From: Sphingomonas sp.
Lineage (GTDB): Bacteria > Pseudomonadota > Alphaproteobacteria > Sphingomonadales > Sphingomonadaceae
Direction: 5' to 3'
DNA: 64,000 bases
NCBI RefSeq assembly: GCF_030145815.1
Contig: NZ_JAIXHL010000016.1
Location: forward strand, 47,912 to 111,911
Numbering within the stretch: the stretch's first letter is position 1; each line of letters opens with the position of its first letter. The notes under the pieces are model-generated. The model ran no database searches, was not told where the DNA came from, and saw only the letters and a program-made list of their open reading frames with translations. The position numbers and the translations under genes were made by a program. Below, in pieces: positions 27,292 to 35,760 of the stretch.

Positions 27292-27321
27292 TTCGCGACT
27301 GCAGCATGAAGGCTTCGCGAC
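27292..27321. promoter_or_regulatory. Direct repeats in the receptor/esterase divergent promoter region
   Basis: TTCGCGAC occurs at 27292-27299 and again at 27314-27321, spaced 22 bp start to start (two helical turns), and TGTCG upstream mirrors CGACA at the end. This fits a regulator binding one face of the helix. The binder is unknown. Confidence 0.35.
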
Positions 27322-27418
27322 AAATCCGCGACCTTGGCATAGCAAGTTTATGACATGGGTGTCCGATGGACGAGCGGTCTTGCCCCGGCTTATAGGGATC
27401 AAAAGAGGAGACCCGATC

Positions 27419-28393
27419 TTGGCCGACCATTTCGTCCGTCCCGACACCCGCGCCTTTCTCGACATGCTCGCCGCGATGCCCGAAATGCCCTGGCCGCCCA
27501 CGCCCGAGGCCTATCGCGCGCAATATCTGGCGATGAAGGACCTAGTCGATCTGCCGCTGGGCGAACTCGCAACGATCAAGGATTTGACGATCCCCGGCCC
27601 CGCTGGCGACATCCCCGCCCGCCTGTTCGACGTGCGGGAGAAGCGCGAACCCGGCCCGGTCGTGCTGTTTTTTCACGGCGGCGGCTTCGTCATCGGCAAT
27701 ATCGACAGCCATGCCAGCTTCACCGCCGAGCTGAGCCGCGCGCTCGACCTGCCGGTGGTGTCGGTCGATTATCGCCTGGCTCCGGAAAACCATTGGCCCG
27801 CCGCATCGGACGATTGCGAAGCGGCAGCGCGCTGGGTCGCGACCAGCCCCGCAGAGCTCGGCCGCGCGGTCACCAGCATTGCGCTCGCGGGCGACAGCGC
27901 CGGGGGACAGATCGCCGCAGTCGCCGCGATCGACCTGCGCGACACCCCCGCTGCGGTCCCGGTGATCGGTCAGCTGCTGATCTACCCTGCAGCGGACGTC
28001 GGCGGCAGCTACCCCTCGGCCGACCATTTCGGCGACGGCTATCTGCTCACGGCCAAGGCGATGGACTGGTTCAACGAATGCTATGCCGCCGATGTCGCCC
28101 ATCCGCGCGCCTCGCCGATGCGCCATGCGACGCTGGAGGGCCTGCCCCCCGCGCTGATCCTCACCGCCAGCCTCGACCCGATTCGCGATCAGGGTCGCGC
28201 CTATGCCGGAGCCCTCGCCGCTGCCGGCGTGCCGGTCGTGTTTCGTGAGGCAGTGGGCAATATCCACGGCTTCATCACGCTGCGCCGTGCAATCCCCTCC
28301 GCCCAAGGTGACGTGGCTGCGATGCTCATCGCGTTCCGCGCGCTGCTGACCGAGGCCGAGGCGAACCGCGTGATGGCGCAGGCCGCCGCATGA
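27419..28393 (+). CDS. Alpha/beta hydrolase esterase of the hormone-sensitive-lipase family
   Basis: A 324-residue esterase/lipase. The oxyanion-hole motif H-G-G-G is at about residues 85-88, the nucleophile in G-D-S-A-G-G (Ser 160), an Asp in S-L-D-P-I-R-D, and the catalytic His in N-I-H-G-F near residue 283. The start is TTG at 27419, chosen because AGGAG ends 8 bases upstream and the family N-terminus begins there. The next upstream ATG (27353) has no ribosome site, and the frame runs on far upstream only as a shadow of the receptor gene. It overlaps rppH by 4 bases. Confidence 0.9.
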   Translation: MADHFVRPDTRAFLDMLAAMPEMPWPPTPEAYRAQYLAMKDLVDLPLGELATIKDLTIPGPAGDIPARLFDVREKREPGPVVLFFHGGGFVIGNIDSHASFTAELSRALDLPVVSVDYRLAPENHWPAASDDCEAAARWVATSPAELGRAVTSIALAGDSAGGQIAAVAAIDLRDTPAAVPVIGQLLIYPAADVGGSYPSADHFGDGYLLTAKAMDWFNECYAADVAHPRASPMRHATLEGLPPALILTASLDPIRDQGRAYAGALAAAGVPVVFREAVGNIHGFITLRRAIPSAQGDVAAMLIAFRALLTEAEANRVMAQAAA

Positions 28394-28890
28394 TTGACCG
28401 CGACGCCCTTCCCTATCGCCCCTGCGCCGGGGTGATCCTGCGCAACGCGCACGGCCAGGTGTTCGTCGGCCAGCGCCTCGATTCGACGCTGGAGGCGTGG
28501 CAAATGCCGCAAGGCGGGATCGATCCGGGCGAAGACCCGCTCGACGCTGCCTATCGCGAATTGTGGGAGGAGACCGGCGTCGTCCGCGACCATGTCGATC
28601 TGCTCGCCGCGCCCGACATCGAGCTGGAATATGACCTGCCCGACGATCTGATCGGCAAGGTGTGGAAGGGCAAATGGCGCGGCCAGCGTCAGCGCTGGTT
28701 CCTGTTCCGCCTGACCGCTGGCGACGAAGCGATCGACATCGCGACGGCCGAACCCGAATTCCGCGCGTGGCGCTGGCTCGACCCGCGCGAGCTGCCTGAC
28801 GTGATCGTCCCGTTCAAGCGCGATCTCTATGTCCGGCTGCTCGACATTTTCGCTGAGCCGCTGGGCCTAAGCGATGGGGAGCGCGCCTGA
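28390..28890 (+). CDS. rppH: RNA pyrophosphohydrolase RppH
   Basis: A 166-residue Nudix hydrolase that removes pyrophosphate from mRNA 5' ends to trigger decay. The Nudix box G-G-I-D-P-G-E-D...R-E-L-W-E-E-T-G-V lies at about residues 42-64, and Y-R-P-C-A-G and W-Q-M-P-Q-G-G are the RppH/IalA signatures. It is coupled to the esterase by an ATGA overlap. Confidence 0.95.
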   Translation: MIDRDALPYRPCAGVILRNAHGQVFVGQRLDSTLEAWQMPQGGIDPGEDPLDAAYRELWEETGVVRDHVDLLAAPDIELEYDLPDDLIGKVWKGKWRGQRQRWFLFRLTAGDEAIDIATAEPEFRAWRWLDPRELPDVIVPFKRDLYVRLLDIFAEPLGLSDGERA

Positions 28891-28940
28891 TGTTGCACCG
28901 CACTCGATCTTTTGACCGGAATCGGATAGTAACCGGTTAC

Positions 28941-29888
28941 ATGCGCACATCCCTGCTCCTGCTCGTCGCAGCCCCGCTGCTGCTCGCCAACGCCGATGTC
29001 ACCGCATCGTCGCCGCAGGAGGCACCCCCGCCCCCGCCGCCCAACCAGTCGGTCGAGCGCTCGTCGGAGGTCAAGGCGATGCTCGACGCCGCGATGAAGG
29101 CGGGCGACGAGGGCGCGGTCAACGCGATCGTCAAATATGCCAAGGCCGCCGACAAGGAGCGCGCAGCGCAGTTTGAAAAGACGGCAAGCGCATGGAAACG
29201 TGAACGCAAAGAAGCCGCCGAGCGCCGCCTGCGCGAAGCCAAGTTCCTCGACCTGATCAAGGGGCGCGCCGAGCTGGGCGGCTATTTCACCACCGGCAAC
29301 ACCGAAACGCTCGGCCTGACCGGTATCCTCGACCTCAAGCGGGAGGCGCTGCGCTGGCGGCACAAGCTGCGCATCCAGGCCGACTATCAGGAAAGCCTCG
29401 GCCAGACCGTCCGCGAACGCTATCTCGCGTCTTATGAGCCGAACTGGAAGATCGACGACCGCGCCTATGTCTATGGTGCTGCGCAATTTGAAAGCGACCG
29501 CTTCCTTGGCTTCGACGAGCGCTATGCGATCTCGGCCGGCGCCGGCTATTCGGCGGTCAAGTCCCCCGCGCTGACCCTCGACCTCGAAATCGGCCCGGCG
29601 TTCCGCTACACCGAGTTCGTCACCGCCCCGACCGAGCGCCAAGTGGCGGCACGCGGCAAGCTGGACCTCGACTGGAAGCTGAGCCGAGGCGTCACCTTCA
29701 GCCAGGACGCCTCGGCGTTCGTCGAGCAGCAGAACAGCACGATCACCGGCAAATCGGCGCTGCGCGTCAAACTATTCGGCCCGTTCTCGACCCAGATGTC
29801 CTACGCTGTGAACTACGAAAGCGCGCCGCCGAACGGCCGCAAGAGCACCGACACGACGACACGCGCGTCGCTGCTGGTGGATTTCTAG
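28941..29888 (+). CDS. DUF481 (YdiY-like) outer-membrane protein
   Basis: A signal peptide (about 1-20) and a Pro-rich stretch are followed by a helical segment (about 30-110) and a C-terminal DUF481 beta-barrel (about 115-315), ending V-D-F as barrels do. YdiY-type proteins are salt- or acid-induced outer-membrane proteins of unknown function. The helical domain between the signal and the barrel is longer than in E. coli YdiY. ATG 28941 begins the signal peptide; the frame opens at 28890. Confidence 0.88.
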   Translation: MRTSLLLLVAAPLLLANADVTASSPQEAPPPPPPNQSVERSSEVKAMLDAAMKAGDEGAVNAIVKYAKAADKERAAQFEKTASAWKRERKEAAERRLREAKFLDLIKGRAELGGYFTTGNTETLGLTGILDLKREALRWRHKLRIQADYQESLGQTVRERYLASYEPNWKIDDRAYVYGAAQFESDRFLGFDERYAISAGAGYSAVKSPALTLDLEIGPAFRYTEFVTAPTERQVAARGKLDLDWKLSRGVTFSQDASAFVEQQNSTITGKSALRVKLFGPFSTQMSYAVNYESAPPNGRKSTDTTTRASLLVDF

Positions 29889-29909
29889 CGTCACCTTCTG
29901 TTTGGCGGG

Positions 29910-29981
29910 ACCGGCCCGCTCCCCCACCCGGCCACCCAGCGCGAGCATCATATGGGTGGCCGGGTGGGGGAGCGGGCCGGT
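29910..29981. repeat. 29-bp perfect inverted repeat
   Basis: Arms 29910-29938 and 29953-29981 are perfectly complementary across 29 bases, with a 14-base loop. It lies 22 bases after the DUF481 stop and ahead of the Pho box. No T-run follows, so it is either a very strong transcript-end hairpin or a REP-type element related to the other CCCC-rich palindromes in this window. Confidence 0.85.
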
Positions 29982-30014
29982 GCCGTTTCAGCGCAGCTGA
30001 AATCAGCCAAGAAG

Positions 30015-30047
30015 TGTCACAGTAACTTCACACGATTGTAACATTCG
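30015..30047 (+). promoter_or_regulatory. Pho box upstream of the Nudix-DUF47 gene
   Basis: Three 11-bp units follow one another: TGTCAC at 30015, CTTCAC at 30026 and TGTAAC at 30037, each followed by 5 AT-leaning bases. PhoB sites consist of 7-bp TGTCA-like repeats every 11 bp. The site stands directly before a phosphate-transport operon, which supports PhoB control under phosphate shortage. Confidence 0.65.
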
Positions 30048-31208
30048 GTGAAATCGGGCATCGGGCCGCAACCCGGAGCCAAAGCCATTCGCCAGATCGC
30101 CGCCCTGCCCTATCGCACCGATGGCACTGCCATCGACGCCCCCGTGCGCGTGCTGCTCGTCACGTCGCGCGGCACGGGTCGCTGGGTGATTCCGAAGGGC
30201 AATGTCGCCAACGGCACGCCCCCGCACCTCGCCGCCGCCGAGGAGGCGGAGGAAGAGGCGGGCGTGATTGGTGCCGCCTGCCCCACCCCGATCGGCGCCT
30301 ATCGCTATCGCAAGCGGCGCGGCAACGGTGCGCATCTGATGGCGGATGTCGAGGTGTTCCCGCTCGCCGTCACCGCCGAACTGGCGCGCTGGAAGGAGCA
30401 GGATCAGCGCGAGCGCCGCTGGTTCACGCTTGCCGAAGCCGCGGAGGCGGTCGACGAGCCCGACCTTCGGGAGCTGATCCGCAGCTTCGGCCCGACCGAA
30501 TTCAATGCCGCCGCGCGGCGGACGAGCATGCTCGCCGTCGTCGCGCAAAAATCGAAAGCAAGCCAAATGTTCGCGTGGTTTCAGCGCCTTCTGCCCAAGA
30601 CCGGAAATTTCTTCGAACTGTTCGAGGCGCATGCGGTGACCATTACCGCCGCCGCCGACGCGCTATCGCGTCTGTTCCAGGGCAATGGCGCGACCAGCGA
30701 CCATATCCGGGAGATCATGGAGCGTGAGCATGACGCGGACGGAATCATCCGCGAAGTGTTGCAAACCGTCCGCAAGACCTTCCTCACCCCGTTCGACCGC
30801 AGCGCGATCACCAGCCTGATCGGCGCGATGGACGACGCGATCGACGAGATGCAGGCCGCCGCCGCCGCAGTCGACCTGTATGAGGTCGACACGTTCGAGC
30901 CCGAGATGCGCGACATCGTCGCCATCATCGTCGATGCCGCGCGGCTGACTGCCGAAGCCATGCCGCTGCTGCGCGATGTCGCGAAGAACGGCGTCCGCCT
31001 GCACGAGTTGACCGAGCGTCTTGTGCGGATGGAGGGGCATGCCGACGACATCCACGACGCGGGCGTGCGCCGCGCGTTCAAGGCCTATGGCGATGACGCC
31101 ATGAAGTTCATGGTCGCCCGCGAGATCTACAAGCATCTCGAACGGATCACCGACGCGCTGGAGGATGTCGCGAACGAGATTGACGGCATCGTCATCGACC
31201 ACGCCTGA
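30048..31208 (+). CDS. Nudix hydrolase fused to a DUF47/PhoU-like Pit accessory domain
   Basis: One 386-codon frame joins two domains. Residues about 15-155 are a Nudix hydrolase of the diphosphoinositol-polyphosphate/Ap6A type (I-P-K-G-N, then a Nudix box keeping the catalytic Glu trio E-E-x-E-E-E-A-G-V, with Arg replaced by Glu). Residues about 174-385 are DUF47, the PhoU-like partner of Pit transporters (F-F-E-L-F-E, E-H-E/H-D-A-D, D-D-A-I-D-E-M). The start is unclear: GTG 30048 abuts the Pho box and has no ribosome site, while GGAG at 30075 sits 8 bases before an in-frame ATT (30087). An internal ATG at 30567 could also yield DUF47 alone, though without a clear ribosome site. Pit follows 9 bases downstream. 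Confidence 0.85.
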   Translation: MKSGIGPQPGAKAIRQIAALPYRTDGTAIDAPVRVLLVTSRGTGRWVIPKGNVANGTPPHLAAAEEAEEEAGVIGAACPTPIGAYRYRKRRGNGAHLMADVEVFPLAVTAELARWKEQDQRERRWFTLAEAAEAVDEPDLRELIRSFGPTEFNAAARRTSMLAVVAQKSKASQMFAWFQRLLPKTGNFFELFEAHAVTITAAADALSRLFQGNGATSDHIREIMEREHDADGIIREVLQTVRKTFLTPFDRSAITSLIGAMDDAIDEMQAAAAAVDLYEVDTFEPEMRDIVAIIVDAARLTAEAMPLLRDVAKNGVRLHELTERLVRMEGHADDIHDAGVRRAFKAYGDDAMKFMVAREIYKHLERITDALEDVANEIDGIVIDHA

Positions 31209-31217
31209 TCCGATCCG

Positions 31218-32231
31218 ATGCACGAACTCGCCTTTCCGCTGCTCGTCGGCCTGATCATCCTCGCGCTGGCGTTCGACTTTCTGAACGGCCTGCACGACGC
31301 CGCCAACTCGATCGCCACGGTCGTCGCGACGCGCCTGCTCGGCCCGGTTCAGGCGGTCGGCTTTGCCGCCTTCTTCAACTTCGCCGCCTATTTTCTGACG
31401 CTCGCCTGGCCTGAACTGCACAAGGTGGCCGAAACGATCGGCAAGGGGCTGATCGACAAGGATCTCGTCACCCCTTCAGTCGTGTTCGGCGCGCTGGTCG
31501 GGGCGATGTTCTGGAACGTCGTCACCTGGTGGAAAGGCATCCCCTCTTCGTCCAGCCACGCGCTGGTCGGCGGGATCGTCGGCGCGGGCGTCGCGCATGC
31601 GGGCTTTACCGGCATCCAGTGGAGCGGCCTCAACAAGACCCTCATCGCGATCGTGCTATCGCCCTTGCTCGGCATGCTGCTTGCGATGCTGGTGATGCTC
31701 CTCTCAAGTTGGGCGCTCCACCGCGTCAGCAACCGCACCGCCGAAAAGAGCTTCCGCTGGCTCCACCTCGCCTCCTCCGCCGCCTATTCGACCGCGCACG
31801 GCCTGAATGACGCGCAAAAGACGATGGGGATCATCACCGTGCTGCTCTATTCGACCGGCTATCTGTCGGGCGAGTTCCACGTGCCGCACTGGGTCGCCAT
31901 CGCCTGCTACATCGCGATCGCGTTGGGCACGTTGTCGGGCGGGTGGAAGATCATCGAAACGATGGGCACGCGCATCACAAAATTGTCGCAGCATCAGGGG
32001 TTCAGCGCCTCCACCGGCGGCTCGATCATGGTGTTCACCGCGTCGCTGCTCGGCATCCCCGTCTCGACCACCCATACGATCACCGGAAGCATCATCGGTG
32101 CCGGCACCGCCCGCCGCGCGAGCGCGGTGCGCTGGGGCGTGGCGCAGAATGTCATCGCGGCGTGGGTCATCACCATTCCGGCTTCGGCAGCGGTCGGCGC
32201 GCTGTTCTACATGCTCACGCGACTGTTCTAA
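31218..32231 (+). CDS. pit: Pit-family inorganic phosphate transporter
   Basis: A 337-residue, about 10-helix symporter of metal-phosphate with protons. The two PHO4 signature motifs are present: G-L-H-D-A-A-N-S-I-A (about 21-30) and G-L-N-D-A-Q-K-T-M-G (about 195-204). The short bacterial form without a long central loop pairs with a DUF47 partner, here the C-terminal half of the preceding gene. The operon is preceded by a Pho box. Confidence 0.96.
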   Translation: MHELAFPLLVGLIILALAFDFLNGLHDAANSIATVVATRLLGPVQAVGFAAFFNFAAYFLTLAWPELHKVAETIGKGLIDKDLVTPSVVFGALVGAMFWNVVTWWKGIPSSSSHALVGGIVGAGVAHAGFTGIQWSGLNKTLIAIVLSPLLGMLLAMLVMLLSSWALHRVSNRTAEKSFRWLHLASSAAYSTAHGLNDAQKTMGIITVLLYSTGYLSGEFHVPHWVAIACYIAIALGTLSGGWKIIETMGTRITKLSQHQGFSASTGGSIMVFTASLLGIPVSTTHTITGSIIGAGTARRASAVRWGVAQNVIAAWVITIPASAAVGALFYMLTRLF

Positions 32232-32234
32232 CTC

Positions 32235-32252
32235 GTAACAAGCGTTACTTTT
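32235..32252 (+). terminator. Small hairpin with T-run after pit
   Basis: GTAAC-AAGC-GTTAC followed by TTTT, directly after the pit stop. The stem is only 5 bp, so it is a weak terminator at best; the same palindrome could be an operator for the succinylarginine genes that follow. Confidence 0.35.
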
Positions 32253-32301
32253 CCAGCCACAGGGGGTTCACCCGCCGCGCGGGAGCCGATACACCCCCTG
32301 C

Positions 32302-33507
32302 ATGGGGCTGAACACAATCGAAGCCGCCGCGGTCGAGGCGGCCCGCGCCGCGCCGATGCTGGCGCAGGTCGAGCGCTGGGTCGCGGTCAATAGCGGCACG
32401 CGCAATCTGGATGGGCTGGCGACGATGGCGGGTCTGCTCGCCGACGCCTTTGCCGCCTTGCCCGGCGACCTCACCCTGGTCGAACCCAGCCCGGTCGAGA
32501 TGGTCGATACCAGCGGCACGGTGCAATCGCTCGCACATGGTCGCCACGTCCACCTGCGCGTGCGGCCCGAGGCTCCGGTGCAGATGCTGTTCACCGGCCA
32601 TATGGACACCGTCTTCCCCGCCGATCACCCGTTCCAGAGCACGACCTGGCTCCCCGACGGCATCCTCAACGCGCCCGGCGCAGCGGACATGAAGGGCGGC
32701 CTGTCGCTGATGCTTGCCGCACTGCAAGCGGTCGAGGCGACCCCGGCGGCGGCGCGGTTCGGCTATGAAGTCGTGGTCAACTCGGATGAGGAGACCGGCT
32801 CCTTCGCGTCCGCCGCGCTGATCGCACAGGCAGCAAAGGGCAAGGTCGCAGCGCTGACCTACGAACCCGCACTCCCCGACGGCACGCTCGCGGGCGCGCG
32901 TGGCGGCACCGGCAATTTCTCGATCGTCGTGCGCGGACGCAGCGCGCATGCCGGTCGCAACCCGCGCGACGGTCGCAACGCGCTGGTCGCCGCCGCCGAT
33001 CTCGCGCTGCGGCTGTCACAGCTGATGACCGACGACCTATCGGTCAACCCGGCGCGGATCGAGGGCGGCGGGCCGAACAATGTCGTCCCCGATCTCGCGA
33101 TCCTGCGCGTCAATTTCCGCCCAGCCTCGCCCGACGCCATCCAGCGCGCCGGGGCCGCAGTCCACGCACTCGCCGACGCGATCGCCGCCGACCATGATGT
33201 CTCGGTCCATGTCCATGGCAGCTTCAACCGCCCGCCCAAGCCGCTCGACCCGGGTGCCGAGCGGCTGTTCGGTCTGGTCAAGCAAGCCGGCGCGGATCTC
33301 GACATCCCCGTCGCCTGGAAAGCCACCGGCGGCGTGTGCGACGGCAACAACATCGCCGCCTGCGGCGTCCCCGTCGTTGACACGATGGGCGCGCGCGGGG
33401 GCGCCATTCATTCGCAGGAGGAATTTCTGATCGCCGACAGCCTGCCCGAACGCGCCGCCCTGTCGGCGCTGACCATTTTGCGCATCATCGAAAAGGGCCG
33501 CGTATGA
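32302..33507 (+). CDS. M20-family metallohydrolase in the ast operon
   Basis: A 401-residue dizinc amidohydrolase of the acetylornithine deacetylase / succinyl-diaminopimelate desuccinylase family. The metal ligands are visible: G-H-M-D-T (about 97-101), D-M-K-G-G (about 130-134), D-E-E-T-G (about 156-160) and the C-terminal H in I-H-S-Q-E-E. It overlaps astA by four bases, and no AstE is seen. An N-succinyl-amino-acid hydrolase role is therefore reasonable but not proven. No ribosome site precedes ATG 32302; an 8-bp inverted repeat (32260-32267 with 32293-32300) lies just ahead of it. Confidence 0.87.
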   Translation: MGLNTIEAAAVEAARAAPMLAQVERWVAVNSGTRNLDGLATMAGLLADAFAALPGDLTLVEPSPVEMVDTSGTVQSLAHGRHVHLRVRPEAPVQMLFTGHMDTVFPADHPFQSTTWLPDGILNAPGAADMKGGLSLMLAALQAVEATPAAARFGYEVVVNSDEETGSFASAALIAQAAKGKVAALTYEPALPDGTLAGARGGTGNFSIVVRGRSAHAGRNPRDGRNALVAAADLALRLSQLMTDDLSVNPARIEGGGPNNVVPDLAILRVNFRPASPDAIQRAGAAVHALADAIAADHDVSVHVHGSFNRPPKPLDPGAERLFGLVKQAGADLDIPVAWKATGGVCDGNNIAACGVPVVDTMGARGGAIHSQEEFLIADSLPERAALSALTILRIIEKGRV

Positions 33508-34514
33508 CCTTCATCATCCGTCCCGCCCGCGCCGACGACCTGCAGCATCTCTACGAGATGGCCAAGCTCACCGGCGGCGGCTTCACCAACCTTCCTCCCG
33601 AAAAGCCCGCGCTCAAGGCCAAGCTGGAGCGCAGCGCCGAGGCCTTCGCCCGCACCGACGACGCAAAGAAGGACGAATTGTTCGTCCTCGTCCTCGAAAA
33701 CACCGCGACGCAGGAGGTGCGCGGCACGTGCCAGATCTTCACCCAGGTCGGTCAGCGCTGGCCCTTCTACTCCTACCGCATGGGCACGGTGACCAAGCAT
33801 AGCGAGGCGCTCGGCCGCACCTTCCGCGCGGAGATCCTGAACCTCGTCAACGATCTGGAGGGATCGAGCGAGGTTGGCGGGCTGTTCCTCCACCCCGGCG
33901 AGCGTGCCGGAGGCCTTGGCATGCTGCTCGCCCGCAGCCGCTATCTGTTCATCGCGATGCACCGCGCGCGCTTCGCCGACCGCATTCTCGCCGAACTGCG
34001 CGGCGTGATCGACGAGGCGGGCGGATCGCCCTTCTGGGACGGCGTTGCGGGGCGTTTCTTCGGGATGAGCTTCCAGCAGGCCGACGAATTCAACGCGATC
34101 CACGGCAACCAGTTCATCGCGGACCTGATGCCGCGCCACCCGGTCTATACCGCGATGCTCACCGACCATGCGCGCAGCGTCATCGGCGTCCCCCACCCCT
34201 CCGGCCGCGCGGCGATGCGGATGCTCGAGCATGAGGGGTTCGCGTTCGAGAATTACATCGACATTTTCGACGGCGGCCCGACCATGACCGCACGGACCGA
34301 CAATGTCGTGACGATCCGCGACTGCCGGACCCAGCCAGTCGCGCACATCGCGCCCGGCGGGGACGCGAGCATTATCGCGCGCGGCACGCTCGCCGAGTTC
34401 CGCGCGTGTCACGGCCGGATCAAGCGCGGCGATGAGGGCGTAACGCTCGACCCCGCCGCCGCCGCACTGCTCGACGTCGGCGTGGGCCAGGACGTGTGCC
34501 ATGCCCCGCGTTGA
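33504..34514 (+). CDS. astA: Arginine N-succinyltransferase
   Basis: AstA transfers succinyl from succinyl-CoA to arginine, the first step of the arginine succinyltransferase (AST) pathway. The 336-residue protein has the family motifs G-G-F-T-N-L-P (about 26-32), S-E-V-G-G-L-F-L (about 123-130) and E-G-F-x-F-E-N-Y-I-D-I-F-D-G-G-P. It overlaps the M20 gene by 4 bases and astB by 14 bases, so the three are one translational unit. Confidence 0.95.
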   Translation: MTFIIRPARADDLQHLYEMAKLTGGGFTNLPPEKPALKAKLERSAEAFARTDDAKKDELFVLVLENTATQEVRGTCQIFTQVGQRWPFYSYRMGTVTKHSEALGRTFRAEILNLVNDLEGSSEVGGLFLHPGERAGGLGMLLARSRYLFIAMHRARFADRILAELRGVIDEAGGSPFWDGVAGRFFGMSFQQADEFNAIHGNQFIADLMPRHPVYTAMLTDHARSVIGVPHPSGRAAMRMLEHEGFAFENYIDIFDGGPTMTARTDNVVTIRDCRTQPVAHIAPGGDASIIARGTLAEFRACHGRIKRGDEGVTLDPAAAALLDVGVGQDVCHAPR

Positions 34515-35760
34515 GATCAACTTCGACGGTATCATCGGTCCCAGTCACAATTATGCCGGCTTAAGCCACGGCAACCTCGCCGCCACGCGCAATCAGGGGG
34601 CGTTGTCGCAACCCCGCGCGGCGGCGCTCCAGGGCATTGCCAAGATGCGCGCCAACCTCGCGCTCGGGCTGACCCAGGGCATCCTGCTGCCCCATGCCCG
34701 GCCCGACCATCGCTGGCTGGACAGCCTTGCCACGACCTATGCCGACGCCGCGCCGCACCTTCAGGCGCAGGCGCTGTCGGCCTCTGCAATGTGGGCCGCC
34801 AACGCCGCCACCGTCTCCCCCGCGCCCGACACAGCCGACGGACGCTGCCACCTGACCGTCGCCAACCTCGTCACGATGCCGCATCGCAGCCATGAATGGC
34901 CCGAGACGCTGGCCCAGCTCCGCCTCGCCTTCGCGCACGATGCCTTCCGCGTCCACGGCCCCGTCCCCGCCCCGTTCGGAGACGAAGGCGCGGCCAACCA
35001 TATGCGCCTTGCCCCCGACCATGACGCGCCCGGCGTCGAGGTGTTCGTCTATGGCATCAGCGGCGGCCCCTTCCCCGCCCGCCAGCATCGCGAGGCGAGC
35101 GCAACCGTCGTCCGCCGCCACGGGCTAGACGCTGCACGCACGCTGTTCGTCCAGCAGTCCGAGGAAGCGATCGCCGCCGGCGCGTTCCACAATGACGTCG
35201 TCGCGGTTGCCAACGCCAACATCCTCTTCGCGCACGAACTGGCCTTCGCCGACAAGGACAGCTTTTACGCCGATCTGCGCCGCTTGATGCCCCGCGTCGA
35301 AATCGTGGAAGTCCCAACTGCCGAAGTCAGCCTGGCCGACGCGATCAGCTCATATCTGTTCAACGCCCAATTGGTGACGCTGCCGGGCGGTGAGACCGGC
35401 CTCATCCTCCCCACCGAAGCCCGCGATACTCCAAGCGTATGGAGCTGGCTCCAGCGCCATCTCGCCGGAAACGGGCCGATCCGTCACCTCGAAGTGGTCG
35501 ATGTCCGCCAATCGATGGCCAATGGCGGCGGCCCCGCCTGTCTGCGCCTGCGCGTCGTTGCCGACCCGGCGACCGTCGACCCCCGCTTCCTCGTCGATCC
35601 GGCAAAGCTCGACCGCATCGCCGCAGTGATCGAGACGCACTGGCCCGATGCCATCGCCCAGGACCAGATCGGCGACCCCACGCTGATCGCCCGCATTGCA
35701 ACCGCGCGCACCGCGCTGCTCGACGCGCTCGACATCGATCCGGCATCACTGTCGGGTTAA
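34501..35760 (+). CDS. astB: N-succinylarginine dihydrolase
   Basis: AstB converts N2-succinylarginine to N2-succinylornithine with release of two ammonia and CO2. The 419-residue protein has the N-terminal F-D-G-I-I-G-P-S-H-N-Y-A-G-L-S and the amidinotransferase-fold motifs F-H-N-D-V-V-A-V-A-N and N-G-G-G-P-A-C-L-R-L, with Cys near the C-terminus as nucleophile. astC and astD are not in the window. Confidence 0.96.
   Translation: MPRVEINFDGIIGPSHNYAGLSHGNLAATRNQGALSQPRAAALQGIAKMRANLALGLTQGILLPHARPDHRWLDSLATTYADAAPHLQAQALSASAMWAANAATVSPAPDTADGRCHLTVANLVTMPHRSHEWPETLAQLRLAFAHDAFRVHGPVPAPFGDEGAANHMRLAPDHDAPGVEVFVYGISGGPFPARQHREASATVVRRHGLDAARTLFVQQSEEAIAAGAFHNDVVAVANANILFAHELAFADKDSFYADLRRLMPRVEIVEVPTAEVSLADAISSYLFNAQLVTLPGGETGLILPTEARDTPSVWSWLQRHLAGNGPIRHLEVVDVRQSMANGGGPACLRLRVVADPATVDPRFLVDPAKLDRIAAVIETHWPDAIAQDQIGDPTLIARIATARTALLDALDIDPASLSG

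Noticed and set aside
27292..27321. TTCGCGAC repeats as LexA or a DnaA box
   Set aside because: They match neither the alphaproteobacterial LexA (GTTC-N7-GTTC) nor DnaA (TTATCCACA) consensus; kept only as unassigned direct repeats.
26033..27418. N-terminal part of the long frame that ends in the esterase
   Set aside because: It is antisense to the TonB receptor; the ribosome site at 27406 and family alignment put the esterase start at TTG 27419.
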